Source: Fodinicola acaciae
Lineage (GTDB): Bacteria; Actinomycetota; Actinomycetes; Mycobacteriales; HKI-0501
Direction: 5' to 3'
NCBI RefSeq assembly: GCF_010993745.1
Contig: NZ_WOTN01000001.1
Location: forward strand, 1,057,235 to 1,121,234
DNA: 64,000 nucleotides
Part shown: positions 35,403 through 44,014 of the stretch, in pieces
Position numbering within the stretch: position 1 is the stretch's first letter
Layout of the letters: each line of letters begins with the position of its first letter
Translations under genes and position numbers: made by a program
Notes under the pieces: generated by a model
Seen by the model: the letters and a program-made list of their open reading frames with translations, nothing else
Databases searched by the model: none
What the model was told of the DNA's origin: nothing

Positions 35403-36272
35403 ATGCACACCGAGACGTTCGTCGAGCATCGCAACCTGCTGTTCACCGTCGCGTACGAGATGCTCGGCTCGGCTGCCGACGCGGAGGACGTGCTGCAGGA
35501 GACCTGGCTGCGCTGGTCCGGCGTCGACCTGGACACGGTCGAGAACCGACGCGCGTACCTGGTGCGGATCACCACGCGGCAGGCGCTCAACCGGCTGCGT
35601 ACGCTCGGCCGCCGCAAGGAGTCGTACGTCGGTCCGTGGCTGCCGGAGCCGCTGCTCACCGCGCCGGACGTGGCCGAGGACGTGGAGCTGGCCGACAGCG
35701 TGTCGATGGCGATGATGCTGGTGTTGGAGACGCTGACGCCGACCGAGCGAGCCGTTTTCGTGCTGCGTGAGGTGTTCGACCTCGGCTACGACGAGATCGC
35801 CGAGGCCATCGACAAGACCGCGGCGGCCGTACGACAGATCGCGCACCGAGCACGCGAGCACGTCGCCGCCCGCCGGCCGCGCGGCAGCGTCTCGCGTGAC
35901 CAGGCCAGGGACGCTCTGCAGGCATTCCAACGCGCGGCCGCCACCGGCGATCTGCAGCATCTGGTGGACATCCTGGCGCCGGACGTGGTCTTTCTCGGCG
36001 ATGGTGGCGGCGTCAAGGAGGCCGCGCCGCGGCCGATCGTCGGTGTCGGCAAGGTGTCCCGGCTGCTGGCTCTCGGCCTGGAGCAGATCGACGCGCAGTC
36101 GCTGCAGCTCACCCAGGTCAACGGTTATCCGGCGCTGGTGCTGCGGATCGACGGCGAGGTCGACACCGTGCTGGCCTTGCGCATGGACGACGGCCTGGTC
36201 ACCGGCTTCTACGCCGTACGCAACCCGGCGAAACTCTCGCGCATGGACCAGGAGACGACGTTGCGGCGCTGA
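35403..36272 (+). CDS. ECF41 sigma factor with SnoaL-like C-terminal regulatory domain
   Basis: From ATG 35403 (GAGAGG upstream) the protein is 289 residues: region 2 (FTVAYEMLGSAADAEDVLQE), region 4 (LTPTERAVFVLREVFDLGYD) and a SnoaL-like C-terminal domain. Both diagnostic ECF41 motifs are present: WLPEP (residues 78-90 region) in the linker and DGGGVK in the C-terminal domain. In ECF41 factors this extension regulates the sigma itself. An upstream in-frame ATG is rejected because it lies across the promoter palindrome. The divergent AhpD-like gene is the expected target. Confidence 0.93.
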   Translation: MHTETFVEHRNLLFTVAYEMLGSAADAEDVLQETWLRWSGVDLDTVENRRAYLVRITTRQALNRLRTLGRRKESYVGPWLPEPLLTAPDVAEDVELADSVSMAMMLVLETLTPTERAVFVLREVFDLGYDEIAEAIDKTAAAVRQIAHRAREHVAARRPRGSVSRDQARDALQAFQRAAATGDLQHLVDILAPDVVFLGDGGGVKEAAPRPIVGVGKVSRLLALGLEQIDAQSLQLTQVNGYPALVLRIDGEVDTVLALRMDDGLVTGFYAVRNPAKLSRMDQETTLRR

Positions 36273-36290
36273 CCGAGAGATGATCACCGT

Positions 36291-36866
36291 ATGGCAGACA
36301 TCGCATTCAGGCGGGCCCGAGCCGACGACGCGGCTGAGGTCGCCACGCTGCACGCCGACAGTTGGCGGCGGCATTATCGGGGCGCGTACGCCGATTCCTT
36401 CCTCGACGGTGACGTGGTCGCCGATCGCCACGCGGTCTGGTCGGAACGGCTCGCCGCGCCATCGGCCAGTGCGACGGTGCTCGCCGAGCGGGAAGGGGAG
36501 CTCGTCGGTTTCGTCCACGTCATGTTCGACAAGGACGAGCGGTGGGGGAGTCTGGTCGACAATCTGCACGTACGGCATGACCAGCAGCGCGGCGGCATCG
36601 GCTCGGCGCTGCTCGGCCAGGCCGCGCTCGCCATCCGCGATCAGGCGGCCGGCGATGCGATGTATCTCTGGGTCTTACGGCAAAACACCTCGGCGCAGCG
36701 GTTCTATCGCGCATGCGGAGCCGCGGAGGTCGAGATGGCCAAGGCGCCGGCGCCCGGGGGAGATCCGACCCGACTCAACGGCAGTCCGGACCGCCTGCGG
36801 ATGGCCTGGCCGGATGCTTACGTGCTGATCGACGGACCGAATCGCACCGGCACACCTGGCGAATAG
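36291..36866 (+). CDS. GNAT N-acetyltransferase
   Basis: The 191-residue protein has the GNAT fold with the acetyl-CoA loop DNLHVRHDQQRGGIGSALL and the late motif NTSAQRFYRACGA. The acceptor is unknown. It starts 18 bases after the ECF41 gene and could be co-transcribed. Its 3' end overlaps the convergent DUF2071 gene by 49 bases. Confidence 0.88.
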   Translation: MADIAFRRARADDAAEVATLHADSWRRHYRGAYADSFLDGDVVADRHAVWSERLAAPSASATVLAEREGELVGFVHVMFDKDERWGSLVDNLHVRHDQQRGGIGSALLGQAALAIRDQAAGDAMYLWVLRQNTSAQRFYRACGAAEVEMAKAPAPGGDPTRLNGSPDRLRMAWPDAYVLIDGPNRTGTPGE

Positions 36867-37540
36867 AGAACGCTGACGGGGTCGCCGCCAACGCTTGGCA
36901 GTCCGGCGGCGGCGACCAGTTGGTCATCCAGCTCGAACAGCTCGGCTCGACGCAGCGGCCACGGTGGATGTTCGTTCGGTATGTATCGCGTACGGCCTCG
37001 GTTGAACACGTGCAAACCCCAGCGCGCGGTCAGAAACTCCTCCAGCAGGTTCGGATTTTCCACCGGTGCGCCGATTCTTACGTTCACATGGCTCGTCGGT
37101 CCACCGCCGCGCCGCCAGCAGTCGTACGCGATGTGGTCGTCGTCGCGCCGTACGCGCATGCTGGACCATATGTATGGCAACGAAAATCCGCGCCGGCCGA
37201 CGACGACCGGCAGCAGCCGGCTGGCGTCGAGCGAACGGAACACAACGCCACGGCGGCCATGCGCGTCGACCGAGTAGAGGCGCACGTTGGTCTCCCAGAA
37301 CGTGCCGACGTACGGTGTCGCCGGCCCGGTCGACAGGCCGACGCGATACATCTGGAACGGGACCAGTCCGACGTACGTCGTGCCGTCGAGCTGGTCCGGT
37401 GAGGTGCCGGCCGGCAGCAGCGGCGCGACGAGCGCCGGATCGACCGGCCAGTGCACGAAAGTGAGGTCACGCCAGGTCTGGGTCTGCGTCGGCCGCCCTA
37501 CCGGCCGCGGCGTCTCACGCGTGATCGGCTCGGCCGGCAT
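36818..37540 (-). CDS. DUF2071 (YqjF-like) protein
   Basis: The 240-residue protein matches the DUF2071 pattern: LTFVHWPVDPALVAPLLPAG at the start, TYVGLVPFQMY, FWETNVRLY and GVVFRSLDASRL in the middle. The fold is related to acetoacetate decarboxylase but no activity is established. It overlaps the upstream membrane-protein gene by 26 bases on the same strand, so the two are coupled. Confidence 0.85.
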   Translation of the reverse strand: MPAEPITRETPRPVGRPTQTQTWRDLTFVHWPVDPALVAPLLPAGTSPDQLDGTTYVGLVPFQMYRVGLSTGPATPYVGTFWETNVRLYSVDAHGRRGVVFRSLDASRLLPVVVGRRGFSLPYIWSSMRVRRDDDHIAYDCWRRGGGPTSHVNVRIGAPVENPNLLEEFLTARWGLHVFNRGRTRYIPNEHPPWPLRRAELFELDDQLVAAAGLPSVGGDPVSVLYSPGVPVRFGPSIST

Positions 37541-38417
37541 ACGTCGACGATACCTCGCGTTTTCGCGCGGCCAACGCGGTGACGAGCAGGATCACCGCGG
37601 CGAAAGGTGCGGTCAGGATCGCGCCCGGACGACCCCAGCCGGCGACGAACGGGCGATAGACCGGCAGGTTGGGCTCGTGTGCGAAGACGATCTTTCCCAG
37701 CAATGACACCGTTTCGACGACGCCTGGCAGCAGAAGTGCGATCACGTAACAAAAACCGATCGCGGTGAGGATCCTGCCGTTTCGCGACAGTCGCGGCCGG
37801 CTGCGCAGGACCCACGCCGCGACCTGCCAACCGGCCACCGCGCCGGCCAGCAGGCCGGTCACGGTCATCGTCGCGAGCAGCGGCGGATCGTCGCGGCGGT
37901 CGGCTTCGAACCACACGTTGACAAATCTGTTGGCGCCGGTGCGGATCGAGGCGACGATGTGCATGACCAGCTCACCTTTGCCGGCCTGGTAACCGTAGAA
38001 AGCCGGCTGTAGGTCGGTTTTTCGCACGACCTGCCAGCCGTCGCCGCGCAGTCGCGTCGCCGCCGCGGCGATCAAGGCAGCGGCGGACGTTTCCGGCACG
38101 TCCTTGCCGTACACGCGATTCTCCGCGTCGAAGCCGAGATCGCCGCCGAAGACGAAGCACCACACCGGGCCGCCGCCGTCGCAGTCAGTGCCGAATCCGA
38201 ACGGATAGGGATAGTCGGTGCCGCCGTAGCGTCCGATGCCGGCGCCGGGGAACGCGGCGGCGACCGCCTGGTCGGTGACGGTCGGGGCCGGCAGCCGTGG
38301 CGCGGTGTGCCAGCCCGCGTACGCGCCAAGGCTCAGGCCGAGCACACCGCCGAGCACCGCGACGACGATCGCGATCGCCACCGGCAGGACGCCGTTGACC
38401 CGGCAGAAATCGGTCAT
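37515..38417 (-). CDS. Membrane protein of unknown function
   Basis: This 300-residue protein has an N-terminal membrane segment (about residues 11-33), a soluble extracytoplasmic part of about 150 residues with Cys pairs near 79-87 (TDCDGGGPVWCF), and three hydrophobic segments in the C-terminal third (about 180-280). I recognise no family. It overlaps the DUF2071 gene and is divergent from the endoglycosidase gene. Confidence 0.7.
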   Translation of the reverse strand: MTDFCRVNGVLPVAIAIVVAVLGGVLGLSLGAYAGWHTAPRLPAPTVTDQAVAAAFPGAGIGRYGGTDYPYPFGFGTDCDGGGPVWCFVFGGDLGFDAENRVYGKDVPETSAAALIAAAATRLRGDGWQVVRKTDLQPAFYGYQAGKGELVMHIVASIRTGANRFVNVWFEADRRDDPPLLATMTVTGLLAGAVAGWQVAAWVLRSRPRLSRNGRILTAIGFCYVIALLLPGVVETVSLLGKIVFAHEPNLPVYRPFVAGWGRPGAILTAPFAAVILLVTALAARKREVSSTYAGRADHA

Positions 38418-38529
38418 CCGCGCACTTTACGTCGTATCATCGCGAAACGGTGCGCGCTTTCGCTTTGGGGAAGCCGAAGCGGCCTCAACGTGCGACCTTG
38501 ACAGGCTCTCGCAAGCGGCCGATCATGCT

Positions 38530-38611
38530 GCTATACCGATTTATGTCGACCCAGCTGGCAGTGATCTTGAGTGCCGACACACGCAGCATCCGCGCCGTGA
38601 AACGGTATAGC
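38530..38611. promoter_or_regulatory. Spaced inverted repeat upstream of the endoglycosidase
   Basis: GCTATACCG (38530-38538) and CGGTATAGC (38603-38611) are a perfect 9-base inverted pair 64 bases apart, ending 18 bases before the endoglycosidase start. It could be two operator half-sites bridged by a regulator. The resemblance to known amino-sugar operators is only loose. Confidence 0.45.
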
Positions 38612-38629
38612 CGAGACGAGGGATCAGCG

Positions 38630-39502
38630 ATGAGGCCAGTCACAGCAGTGTTGTCCGCGGTGGCGATCGTCCTGTCGTTGTGTGCGCCGGCATCCGCGGC
38701 CGCGGCGAAGACCGGTCCCAAGTCGGTCGTGTACGTCGAGGTCAACGACCAGAGCATGACCAACGTCGGCAAATACACGCTGGCGCAGGGTGGCGCGCCG
38801 GTCTTCGACATCGCGGTCATCTTCGCCGCCAACATCAACTACGACGGCTCGAAGGCCTACCTGTATTTCAACCCGCAGGTGCAGAGCGTGCTGAGCAACG
38901 TCGCGACCCAGGTGCGGCCGCTGCAGCAGAAGGGCATCAAGGTCCTGCTGAGCGTGCTCGGCAACCACCAGGGCGCCGGGTTCGCCAACTTTCCGTCGCA
39001 GGCGGCGGCAAGCGCGTTCGCGAAGCAACTGTCCGACGCGGTCGCGACGTACGGCCTGGACGGCATCGACTTCGACGACGAATACGCCGACTACGGCACC
39101 AACGGCACCGGCCAGCCAAATGCCAGCTCTTTCGTCTATCTCGTCTCGGCTCTGCGCACCAACCTGCCGAGCAAGCTCATCACGTTCTACAGCATCGGCC
39201 CGTCGGCTTCGCGGCTCAGCTACAACGGCGTGAGCGTCGCCAACACCTTCGACTACGCCTGGAATCCGTGGTACGGCACGTGGCAGGTGCCGGCCGGACC
39301 GTCGGCCAGGAGCAAGCTGTCGCCGGCCGCGGTGAGCTACACCGACACCAGCGCCAGCACGGCCGCGAGCCTCGCCACGCGTACGGTCAACGAGGGCTAC
39401 GGCGCCTATCTGACGTACAACCTGACCGGCACCGACTCGCACACCTACATTTCCGCGTTCACCAGGGCCCTGTACGGAAGCGACGCGGTCTATTCGGGCT
39501 GA
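38630..39502 (+). CDS. Endo-beta-N-acetylglucosaminidase H (GH18), secreted
   Basis: From ATG 38630 the protein is 290 residues with a signal peptide (hydrophobic residues 5-20, ASA cleavage region). The mature part closely follows Streptomyces EndoH: VYVEVNDQSMTNVGKYTLA, VLLSVLGNHQGAGFANFPSQ and YAWNPWYGTWQVP. The GH18 catalytic motif DGIDFDDE spans residues 144-151, with Glu151 as acid. EndoH cuts the chitobiose core of high-mannose N-glycans outside the cell. It is not beside other N-glycan genes. A longer upstream reading is rejected because it would displace the signal peptide. Confidence 0.95.
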   Translation: MRPVTAVLSAVAIVLSLCAPASAAAAKTGPKSVVYVEVNDQSMTNVGKYTLAQGGAPVFDIAVIFAANINYDGSKAYLYFNPQVQSVLSNVATQVRPLQQKGIKVLLSVLGNHQGAGFANFPSQAAASAFAKQLSDAVATYGLDGIDFDDEYADYGTNGTGQPNASSFVYLVSALRTNLPSKLITFYSIGPSASRLSYNGVSVANTFDYAWNPWYGTWQVPAGPSARSKLSPAAVSYTDTSASTAASLATRTVNEGYGAYLTYNLTGTDSHTYISAFTRALYGSDAVYSG

Positions 39503-39588
39503 CCTGACCTGACCTCGGCCGGCCGGCCATTGGGTGCCTCGGATCGAATGTGCTGACTGGAACCACTTTTCGCGGGAACGGTGGGCCC

Positions 39589-39666
39589 AGGGTCTGTCTC
39601 CATATTGCGGGGGATGAGAGTCGTTTGGGCTCGGCTATCGCCCCGCGGAAGATGGAGACAGACCCT
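39589..39666. repeat. Large hairpin repeat, relative of the 3.6 kb element
   Basis: AGGGTCTGTCTCCAT (39589-39603) and ATGGAGACAGACCCT (39652-39666) are a perfect 15-base inverted repeat. The 48-base interior holds a nested GCGGGG/CCCCGC pair (39607-39612, 39641-39646). The left part TCTCCATATT-CGGGGG-ATGAGAG is shared with the hairpin at 3621-3666. The rest of this 330-base intergenic region (39503-39832) shows nothing else clear. Confidence 0.75.
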
Positions 39667-39832
39667 AGTTAGCACATTCGACGGCGTGGCCGGGATCGCA
39701 AACCGTCTCAATCTGAGACACCGGCGGCGGTGAGCCGGCCCTACCCTCTGGAACAACACTCGCGGCATTCCCATCATCACGCGACGCGTTGGCCCGGAGC
39801 CGGCGCGCCGCCTACCCGCAGGGAGGTCCTCG

Positions 39833-40489
39833 ATGACCGCCGCTCATTCCGCCGCAGAGCCGTACGCCCCGCCAGAGCCGGTCGCACAGTCAGCATCGCC
39901 GGCAGCGGCACAGAGCGCCTTCTTCGCCGGCAACCCGGCGGCCGTCGGCCTGCCGGCGTTCATCGTCGGCTCGATCGCGCTCGGCCTGGTGCTGGTCGGG
40001 TACGTGCCGGCCACCGCGGTCGGCGCGTCGCTGCCGATCATCGCGGCGGCGACCGGGCTCGGCCTGACCATCGCGACGCTGTGGGCCGCCGGCACCGGCG
40101 AGAGCGCGGTGGCCAGCGTTTTCGGCATCTTCGCGGGCTTCTGGCTGTCGTACGCGGTGCTGGTGCTCGGCCTGACACACGGCTGGTTCGGCATCCCGCC
40201 AGCCGCCGCGGTGTCGGCGCAGGGCCTGTTCCTGATCACCTGGCTGGTGGTGATCGTGATGCTGACGCTGACCACGCTGCGGCTGCCGTTGGCGTTCACC
40301 GTGCTGTTCGCGCTCATCGACCTGGCGTTGGCGGCCGTACTCGTCGGCACGTTGCAGGGCTCGGCCGGCTGGCTGAGGCTCGGCGGCATCCTGGTCTTCG
40401 CGGCCGTCGGCGTCTATCTGTACGCCGGAGTCGCAGCGGCCACCACCGGTGGCGCCGCGTTACCGCTCGGAAAGCCGTTGATCCGCTGA
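39833..40489 (+). CDS. Acetate/succinate transporter, GPR1/FUN34/YaaH (SatP) family
   Basis: The 218-residue membrane protein has six hydrophobic segments. It carries the family motif as FFAGNPAAVGLPAFIVG (NPxxxGL) at the start of the first segment and GWFGIPPAAAVSAQG in a later loop. SatP-type channels move acetate or succinate. A GGGAGG ribosome site precedes the ATG. It converges on the aldehyde dehydrogenase gene. Confidence 0.92.
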   Translation: MTAAHSAAEPYAPPEPVAQSASPAAAQSAFFAGNPAAVGLPAFIVGSIALGLVLVGYVPATAVGASLPIIAAATGLGLTIATLWAAGTGESAVASVFGIFAGFWLSYAVLVLGLTHGWFGIPPAAAVSAQGLFLITWLVVIVMLTLTTLRLPLAFTVLFALIDLALAAVLVGTLQGSAGWLRLGGILVFAAVGVYLYAGVAAATTGGAALPLGKPLIR

Positions 40490-40554
40490 CCTCTCCACGA
40501 GGGTGGCGTTCGGGTCGCGCTCATCCCCTCCGAGGCGACCCGAACGTCGCGGAC

Positions 40555-41991
40555 TCAATAGCCGTAATGCAGCCAGACCGACTTGGTCTCGGTGTACGCG
40601 TCCAGGGCCCACGGACCCATCTCGCGGCCCCAGCCGGATGCCTTGTAGCCACCCCACGGCGCGGCCATGTCCGGGATCGGCGGCATGTTCACGAAAACCG
40701 CGCCGGCGCGGATGCCGTCGGCATAACGCTGAGCCGTCCGGATGTCGCGTGTCCAGACGGTCGCGGCCAGGCCGTACTCGGTGTCGTTGGCCCGCGCGAC
40801 GACCTCGTCGGGGTCGTCGTACGAGGTCACCGCCAGCACCGGACCGAAGATCTCCTCGCGCATGATCGTCATGTCGTCGCGTACGCCCGCGAACAGCGTC
40901 GGCGCGTAGAAATAGCCGTCGCGGTCGATCGCGGAGCCGCCGGTGACCAGCTCGGCACCTTCGTCGCGACCGACGCCGACGAGCGAGGCGACCCGGTCGC
41001 GATGGCGGCCGGAGACCAGTGGCCCCAGCTGCGTCGACTCGTCGATGCCGGGACCGACGCGCAGCGTCTGCAGGCCGGCCGCCATCTTCTGGACGAACTC
41101 GTCCTCGCGCTCGCGGTCGACGTAGAACCGCGTGTACGCGGCACAGACCTGCCCGGTGTTGAGCGTCGCGCCGAGCAGGTTGCCGGTCACCGCCGCGTCG
41201 ATGTCGGCGTCGGCCGCGATGATGCTCGGCGCCTTGCCGCCTAGCTCCAGCGTCAGTCGCTTCAGGTTGGACTGCGCGCTCGCCTGCGTGATGAGCTTGC
41301 CGACCGCGGTGGAGCCGGTGTAGGAGACGTGGTCGACACCGGGATGTGAGCTCAGCATCGCGCCGACCGAGCCATCGCCGGTGACCAGGTTGACCACACC
41401 GGCCGGAATGCCGGCCTCGACGGTCAGCTCCACCAGCCGGACGCTGGTCAGTGGCGTGACCTCGCTCGGCTTGATCACCACGGTGTTGCCGGTGGCCAGC
41501 GCCGGCGCGAGCTTCCACACCAGGATCATCAGCGGAAAGTTCCACGGCGTGATCAGCGCGTTCACGCCGACCGGCTCACGCCGCGTGTAGTGCAGCGTCT
41601 CCGGGAAGGACACCGGGTTGGTGGTGCCCTGCAGTTTGGTGACCCAGCCGGCGAAGTAGCGCAGGTGCTCGGCGGCGCCGGTCACGCTGACCTGCCGCGA
41701 GATGCCGATCGGCTGGCCCTGGTCGCGGGTTTCCAGCGCCGCGAGCTCCTCGTGGTGCTGGTCCACCAGCTCGGCCAGCCGGAACAGCAGCGCCGCGCGT
41801 TGTACGGGCAGCAGTCCGGCCCACTGCGCCGAGCCGAGCGCCTGGCGAGCGGCGGCGACCGCCGCGTTCACGTCGGCCTGGCTGGCCGTACCGACCTCCT
41901 CCAGCACCTCGCCGGTGGCCGGATCCAGCGTGCTGATCGTCCCGGCGCCGGCCGGCGTCCACTGGCCGTCGATGAACAGGCGGGTTGGCAT
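40555..41991 (-). CDS. NAD(P)-dependent aldehyde dehydrogenase
   Basis: From ATG 41991 (GAGGAGG nine bases upstream) the protein is 478 residues, the normal ALDH length. It shows TPWNFPLMI (cofactor site), the general-base Glu in LTLELGGKAP, the nucleophile Cys in NTGQVCAAYTR and EEIFGPVLAV. It is of the broad-range type (betaine, phenylacetaldehyde or gamma-aminobutyraldehyde-like); the substrate cannot be fixed. A longer frame upstream overlaps the next gene and is rejected. Confidence 0.93.
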   Translation of the reverse strand: MPTRLFIDGQWTPAGAGTISTLDPATGEVLEEVGTASQADVNAAVAAARQALGSAQWAGLLPVQRAALLFRLAELVDQHHEELAALETRDQGQPIGISRQVSVTGAAEHLRYFAGWVTKLQGTTNPVSFPETLHYTRREPVGVNALITPWNFPLMILVWKLAPALATGNTVVIKPSEVTPLTSVRLVELTVEAGIPAGVVNLVTGDGSVGAMLSSHPGVDHVSYTGSTAVGKLITQASAQSNLKRLTLELGGKAPSIIAADADIDAAVTGNLLGATLNTGQVCAAYTRFYVDREREDEFVQKMAAGLQTLRVGPGIDESTQLGPLVSGRHRDRVASLVGVGRDEGAELVTGGSAIDRDGYFYAPTLFAGVRDDMTIMREEIFGPVLAVTSYDDPDEVVARANDTEYGLAATVWTRDIRTAQRYADGIRAGAVFVNMPPIPDMAAPWGGYKASGWGREMGPWALDAYTETKSVWLHYGY

Positions 41992-42058
41992 CTGCGGCGT
42001 CCTCCTCGGCGGTTGTGCTGCCGAGTATCGGCGTCGGCGTGGCCGCCGAGCTTGTGTG

Positions 42059-42709
42059 TCAGCGCACGGCGGTTGATCCATGGCGAGGGATGTACGGCAG
42101 GTGGCCGCCACCGCTCTCGGTCCAGCCGCGACGCGCGCCGTCGTATCCGCCGCCGATCGCGCCACCGGCCGCCGCGCCACCGTAGCCGCCGGCCTGTTTT
42201 CCCATCGCACCACCGATCTTCTCGCCGATCGGGGCCGCCGGCGGCAGGACCGCTCCGGCCGCGGCACCGCCGACCGCGGCTCCGGTGGCCTCGCCGACCG
42301 CGCTGCCGACCTGCCGGCCGAGGTCGGCACCGACCTTGGCGCTGCCGGTCGCCTTACCGGTGACGCCGCCGTACGCGCCGTCGAAGCCACCACCGGCACC
42401 TCCACCGGCGGTGCCGCCGACCAGCCGGCCGGCCTGTTCGCCGGCCTTGGCGCCGCGTTCCCGGCCGTCCTTCACACCGAAGAACGGTCCGACCGCCTCG
42501 CCGGCGAGGCCGCCACCCGTGCCGCCAATGGTCTTGCCGGCCTGCTGGCCGACGGCGATGCCGATGGAGGTGAAGTCCGGCGTGGCCGGCTGCGCCGACT
42601 CGTCGGCCATGGCTGGCGCCGCGACGAGCAACGCGCCGGCCGCGACCGCGCCGCCGACGGCGACCTTGGCGGCGAGACGATTTCTGGAGGCCCTGCGATG
42701 ACGACCCAT
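42059..42709 (-). CDS. Secreted Gly/Ala-rich protein of unknown function
   Basis: From ATG 42709 (AGGAA seven bases upstream) the protein is 216 residues. A long charged signal peptide (MGRHRRASRNRLAAK, hydrophobic 16-32, APAMA cleavage) precedes a chain dominated by Gly, Ala and Val. Repeated GG/AG-x-x-GG motifs (GGTGGGLAG, GGTAGGGAGGG, GAAVGGAAAGA) recall Gly-zipper outer-layer proteins. No catalytic residues are evident. An in-frame ATG at 42787 is less likely because it would destroy the signal peptide. Confidence 0.75.
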   Translation of the reverse strand: MGRHRRASRNRLAAKVAVGGAVAAGALLVAAPAMADESAQPATPDFTSIGIAVGQQAGKTIGGTGGGLAGEAVGPFFGVKDGRERGAKAGEQAGRLVGGTAGGGAGGGFDGAYGGVTGKATGSAKVGADLGRQVGSAVGEATGAAVGGAAAGAVLPPAAPIGEKIGGAMGKQAGGYGGAAAGGAIGGGYDGARRGWTESGGGHLPYIPRHGSTAVR

Positions 42710-42883
42710 GTCGACATTCCTTTCCTCGGCTGCGGATATCGGTAGCAGGCGGAGGCGTACGACAGATCGCCGTATGACGCTTTTCATGGTTTTTCAACGT
42801 AAGACAGCTAAAACGATGTTCGCGGCAAAACAGAGAGTTGCGGATCTTGTGCGCGAATTTATCACTCATGTACTAATTGGCGA

Positions 42884-43495
42884 GTGAACCGTCTCGCACT
42901 TGTCGCCGCCGTCGCCGTTGTCGTGGCCAGCGATTGCAGCGCGTACGCCGCTGCCGCCGTCGTGTTTCATTGCCGCGCGACCGCCGGTCACCAGTCCGCG
43001 ACCTTCGCGCTGAACCAAGCGATCACCGCGACCGCGCCGCCGACCGCGCATCCCGGCGCACCGGTCGAGCTCGTGCTCGATCCGTCGCCCAACCGGATCC
43101 CGGCCTCGGTCGGCGGCCGCCAGGTGAGGGAGGTGACCAACATGGTGTTGAGCATTCCGTTGCCGGCCAACAGTTCCTATCGGACGGCACGGTTGACCGG
43201 CCCCGGTGCGGGGTTGCATTCGACCCCCACCGCCGGCATCGGCGGCCGCACGATCGTCGTCAAGGTGCCCGGTCCGCTGCGGGGCGGCGGCGTTTTCGAG
43301 CTGCCGGTGCTGACGATAAGCCTCATCGCGGGCTCGGCCGGGCAGATCGTCGGCCGCCTCGGCGGTGTCAGCTACGACCGTCCCGGACTGACCGCGACGG
43401 CGACCGTACGCGGACCGTTCGGCATCGCCGTACGCGCGGCGACGCAGTGTTTTCCGTCGCCGAACCCAATCCTGACCACGACGACGATCGGTTGA
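42884..43495 (+). CDS. Secreted protein of unknown function
   Basis: The 203-residue protein from GTG 42884 has a signal peptide (MNRLALVAAVAVVVA) and a beta-rich mature part with two Cys (VFHCRATAG and AATQCFPSP) that may form a disulfide joining the two ends. Such actinobacterial secreted proteins are known only as hypothetical or DUF6801-like. It is divergent from the Gly-rich secreted protein and precedes dps. Confidence 0.7.
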   Translation: MNRLALVAAVAVVVASDCSAYAAAAVVFHCRATAGHQSATFALNQAITATAPPTAHPGAPVELVLDPSPNRIPASVGGRQVREVTNMVLSIPLPANSSYRTARLTGPGAGLHSTPTAGIGGRTIVVKVPGPLRGGGVFELPVLTISLIAGSAGQIVGRLGGVSYDRPGLTATATVRGPFGIAVRAATQCFPSPNPILTTTTIG

Positions 43496-43507
43496 GTCAG
43501 TTCTCTC

Positions 43508-43536
43508 TGGAACTACTCCAAACAAGTGGCTAGTAT
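43508..43536 (+). promoter_or_regulatory. Candidate dps-fur promoter
   Basis: TGGAAC (43508-43513), 17 bases, then TAGTAT (43531-43536) form a plausible promoter 40 bases before the dps start. The short inverted words TGGA/TCCA at 43535-43547 just downstream could be an operator for the Fur-like protein encoded next. Confidence 0.45.
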
Positions 43537-43576
43537 GGATATCGTCCAAATAAGGAGTCTTCCGGAGGAGTTCCCG

Positions 43577-44014
43577 ATGGCCGTCACCACCATCCACACG
43601 GACCTGCAGGACAGCCTGGTCGAGCTGACCGACCTGGCGTTGCAGGGCAAGCAGCTGCACTGGAACCTGGTTGGACGCGGCTTCAAGTCGCTGCACGAGC
43701 AGCTGGACGAGCTGGTCGACCGGGCGCGTACGGCCGCCGACGCCGTCGCCGAGCGCGCCGTGACGCTCGGACACTCGCCGGACGGTCGCGCGCTGACCGT
43801 CGCCAAGGAGAGTCCGCTGGCCGCCGTAGCCGACGGCCGGATCGCCGACACCGCCGCCGTCGCGCATGTCGTCGCGGTGCTGACTACCGTTGTCGACCGG
43901 ATGCGCGAACGCATCGCGCGACGCGAGGACGACCTGGTCACGCAGGACCTGCTCATCGGGATCGTGGCCGGACTGGAGAAACAGCGGTGGATGTTCGACG
44001 CACAGCAGAGCTGA
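43577..44014 (+). CDS. dps: Dps-family ferritin-like DNA-protection protein
   Basis: From ATG 43577 (GGAGGAG upstream) the protein is 145 residues. KQLHWNLVGRGFKSLHEQLDELVD carries the ferroxidase His and downstream His/Asp residues of Dps. The dodecamer oxidises and stores iron and shields DNA under oxidative stress. Its 3' end overlaps the Fur-family gene by 28 bases, so iron storage and metal-responsive control are coupled. An upstream in-frame ATG at 43526 lies within the promoter region and is rejected. Confidence 0.92.
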   Translation: MAVTTIHTDLQDSLVELTDLALQGKQLHWNLVGRGFKSLHEQLDELVDRARTAADAVAERAVTLGHSPDGRALTVAKESPLAAVADGRIADTAAVAHVVAVLTTVVDRMRERIARREDDLVTQDLLIGIVAGLEKQRWMFDAQQS

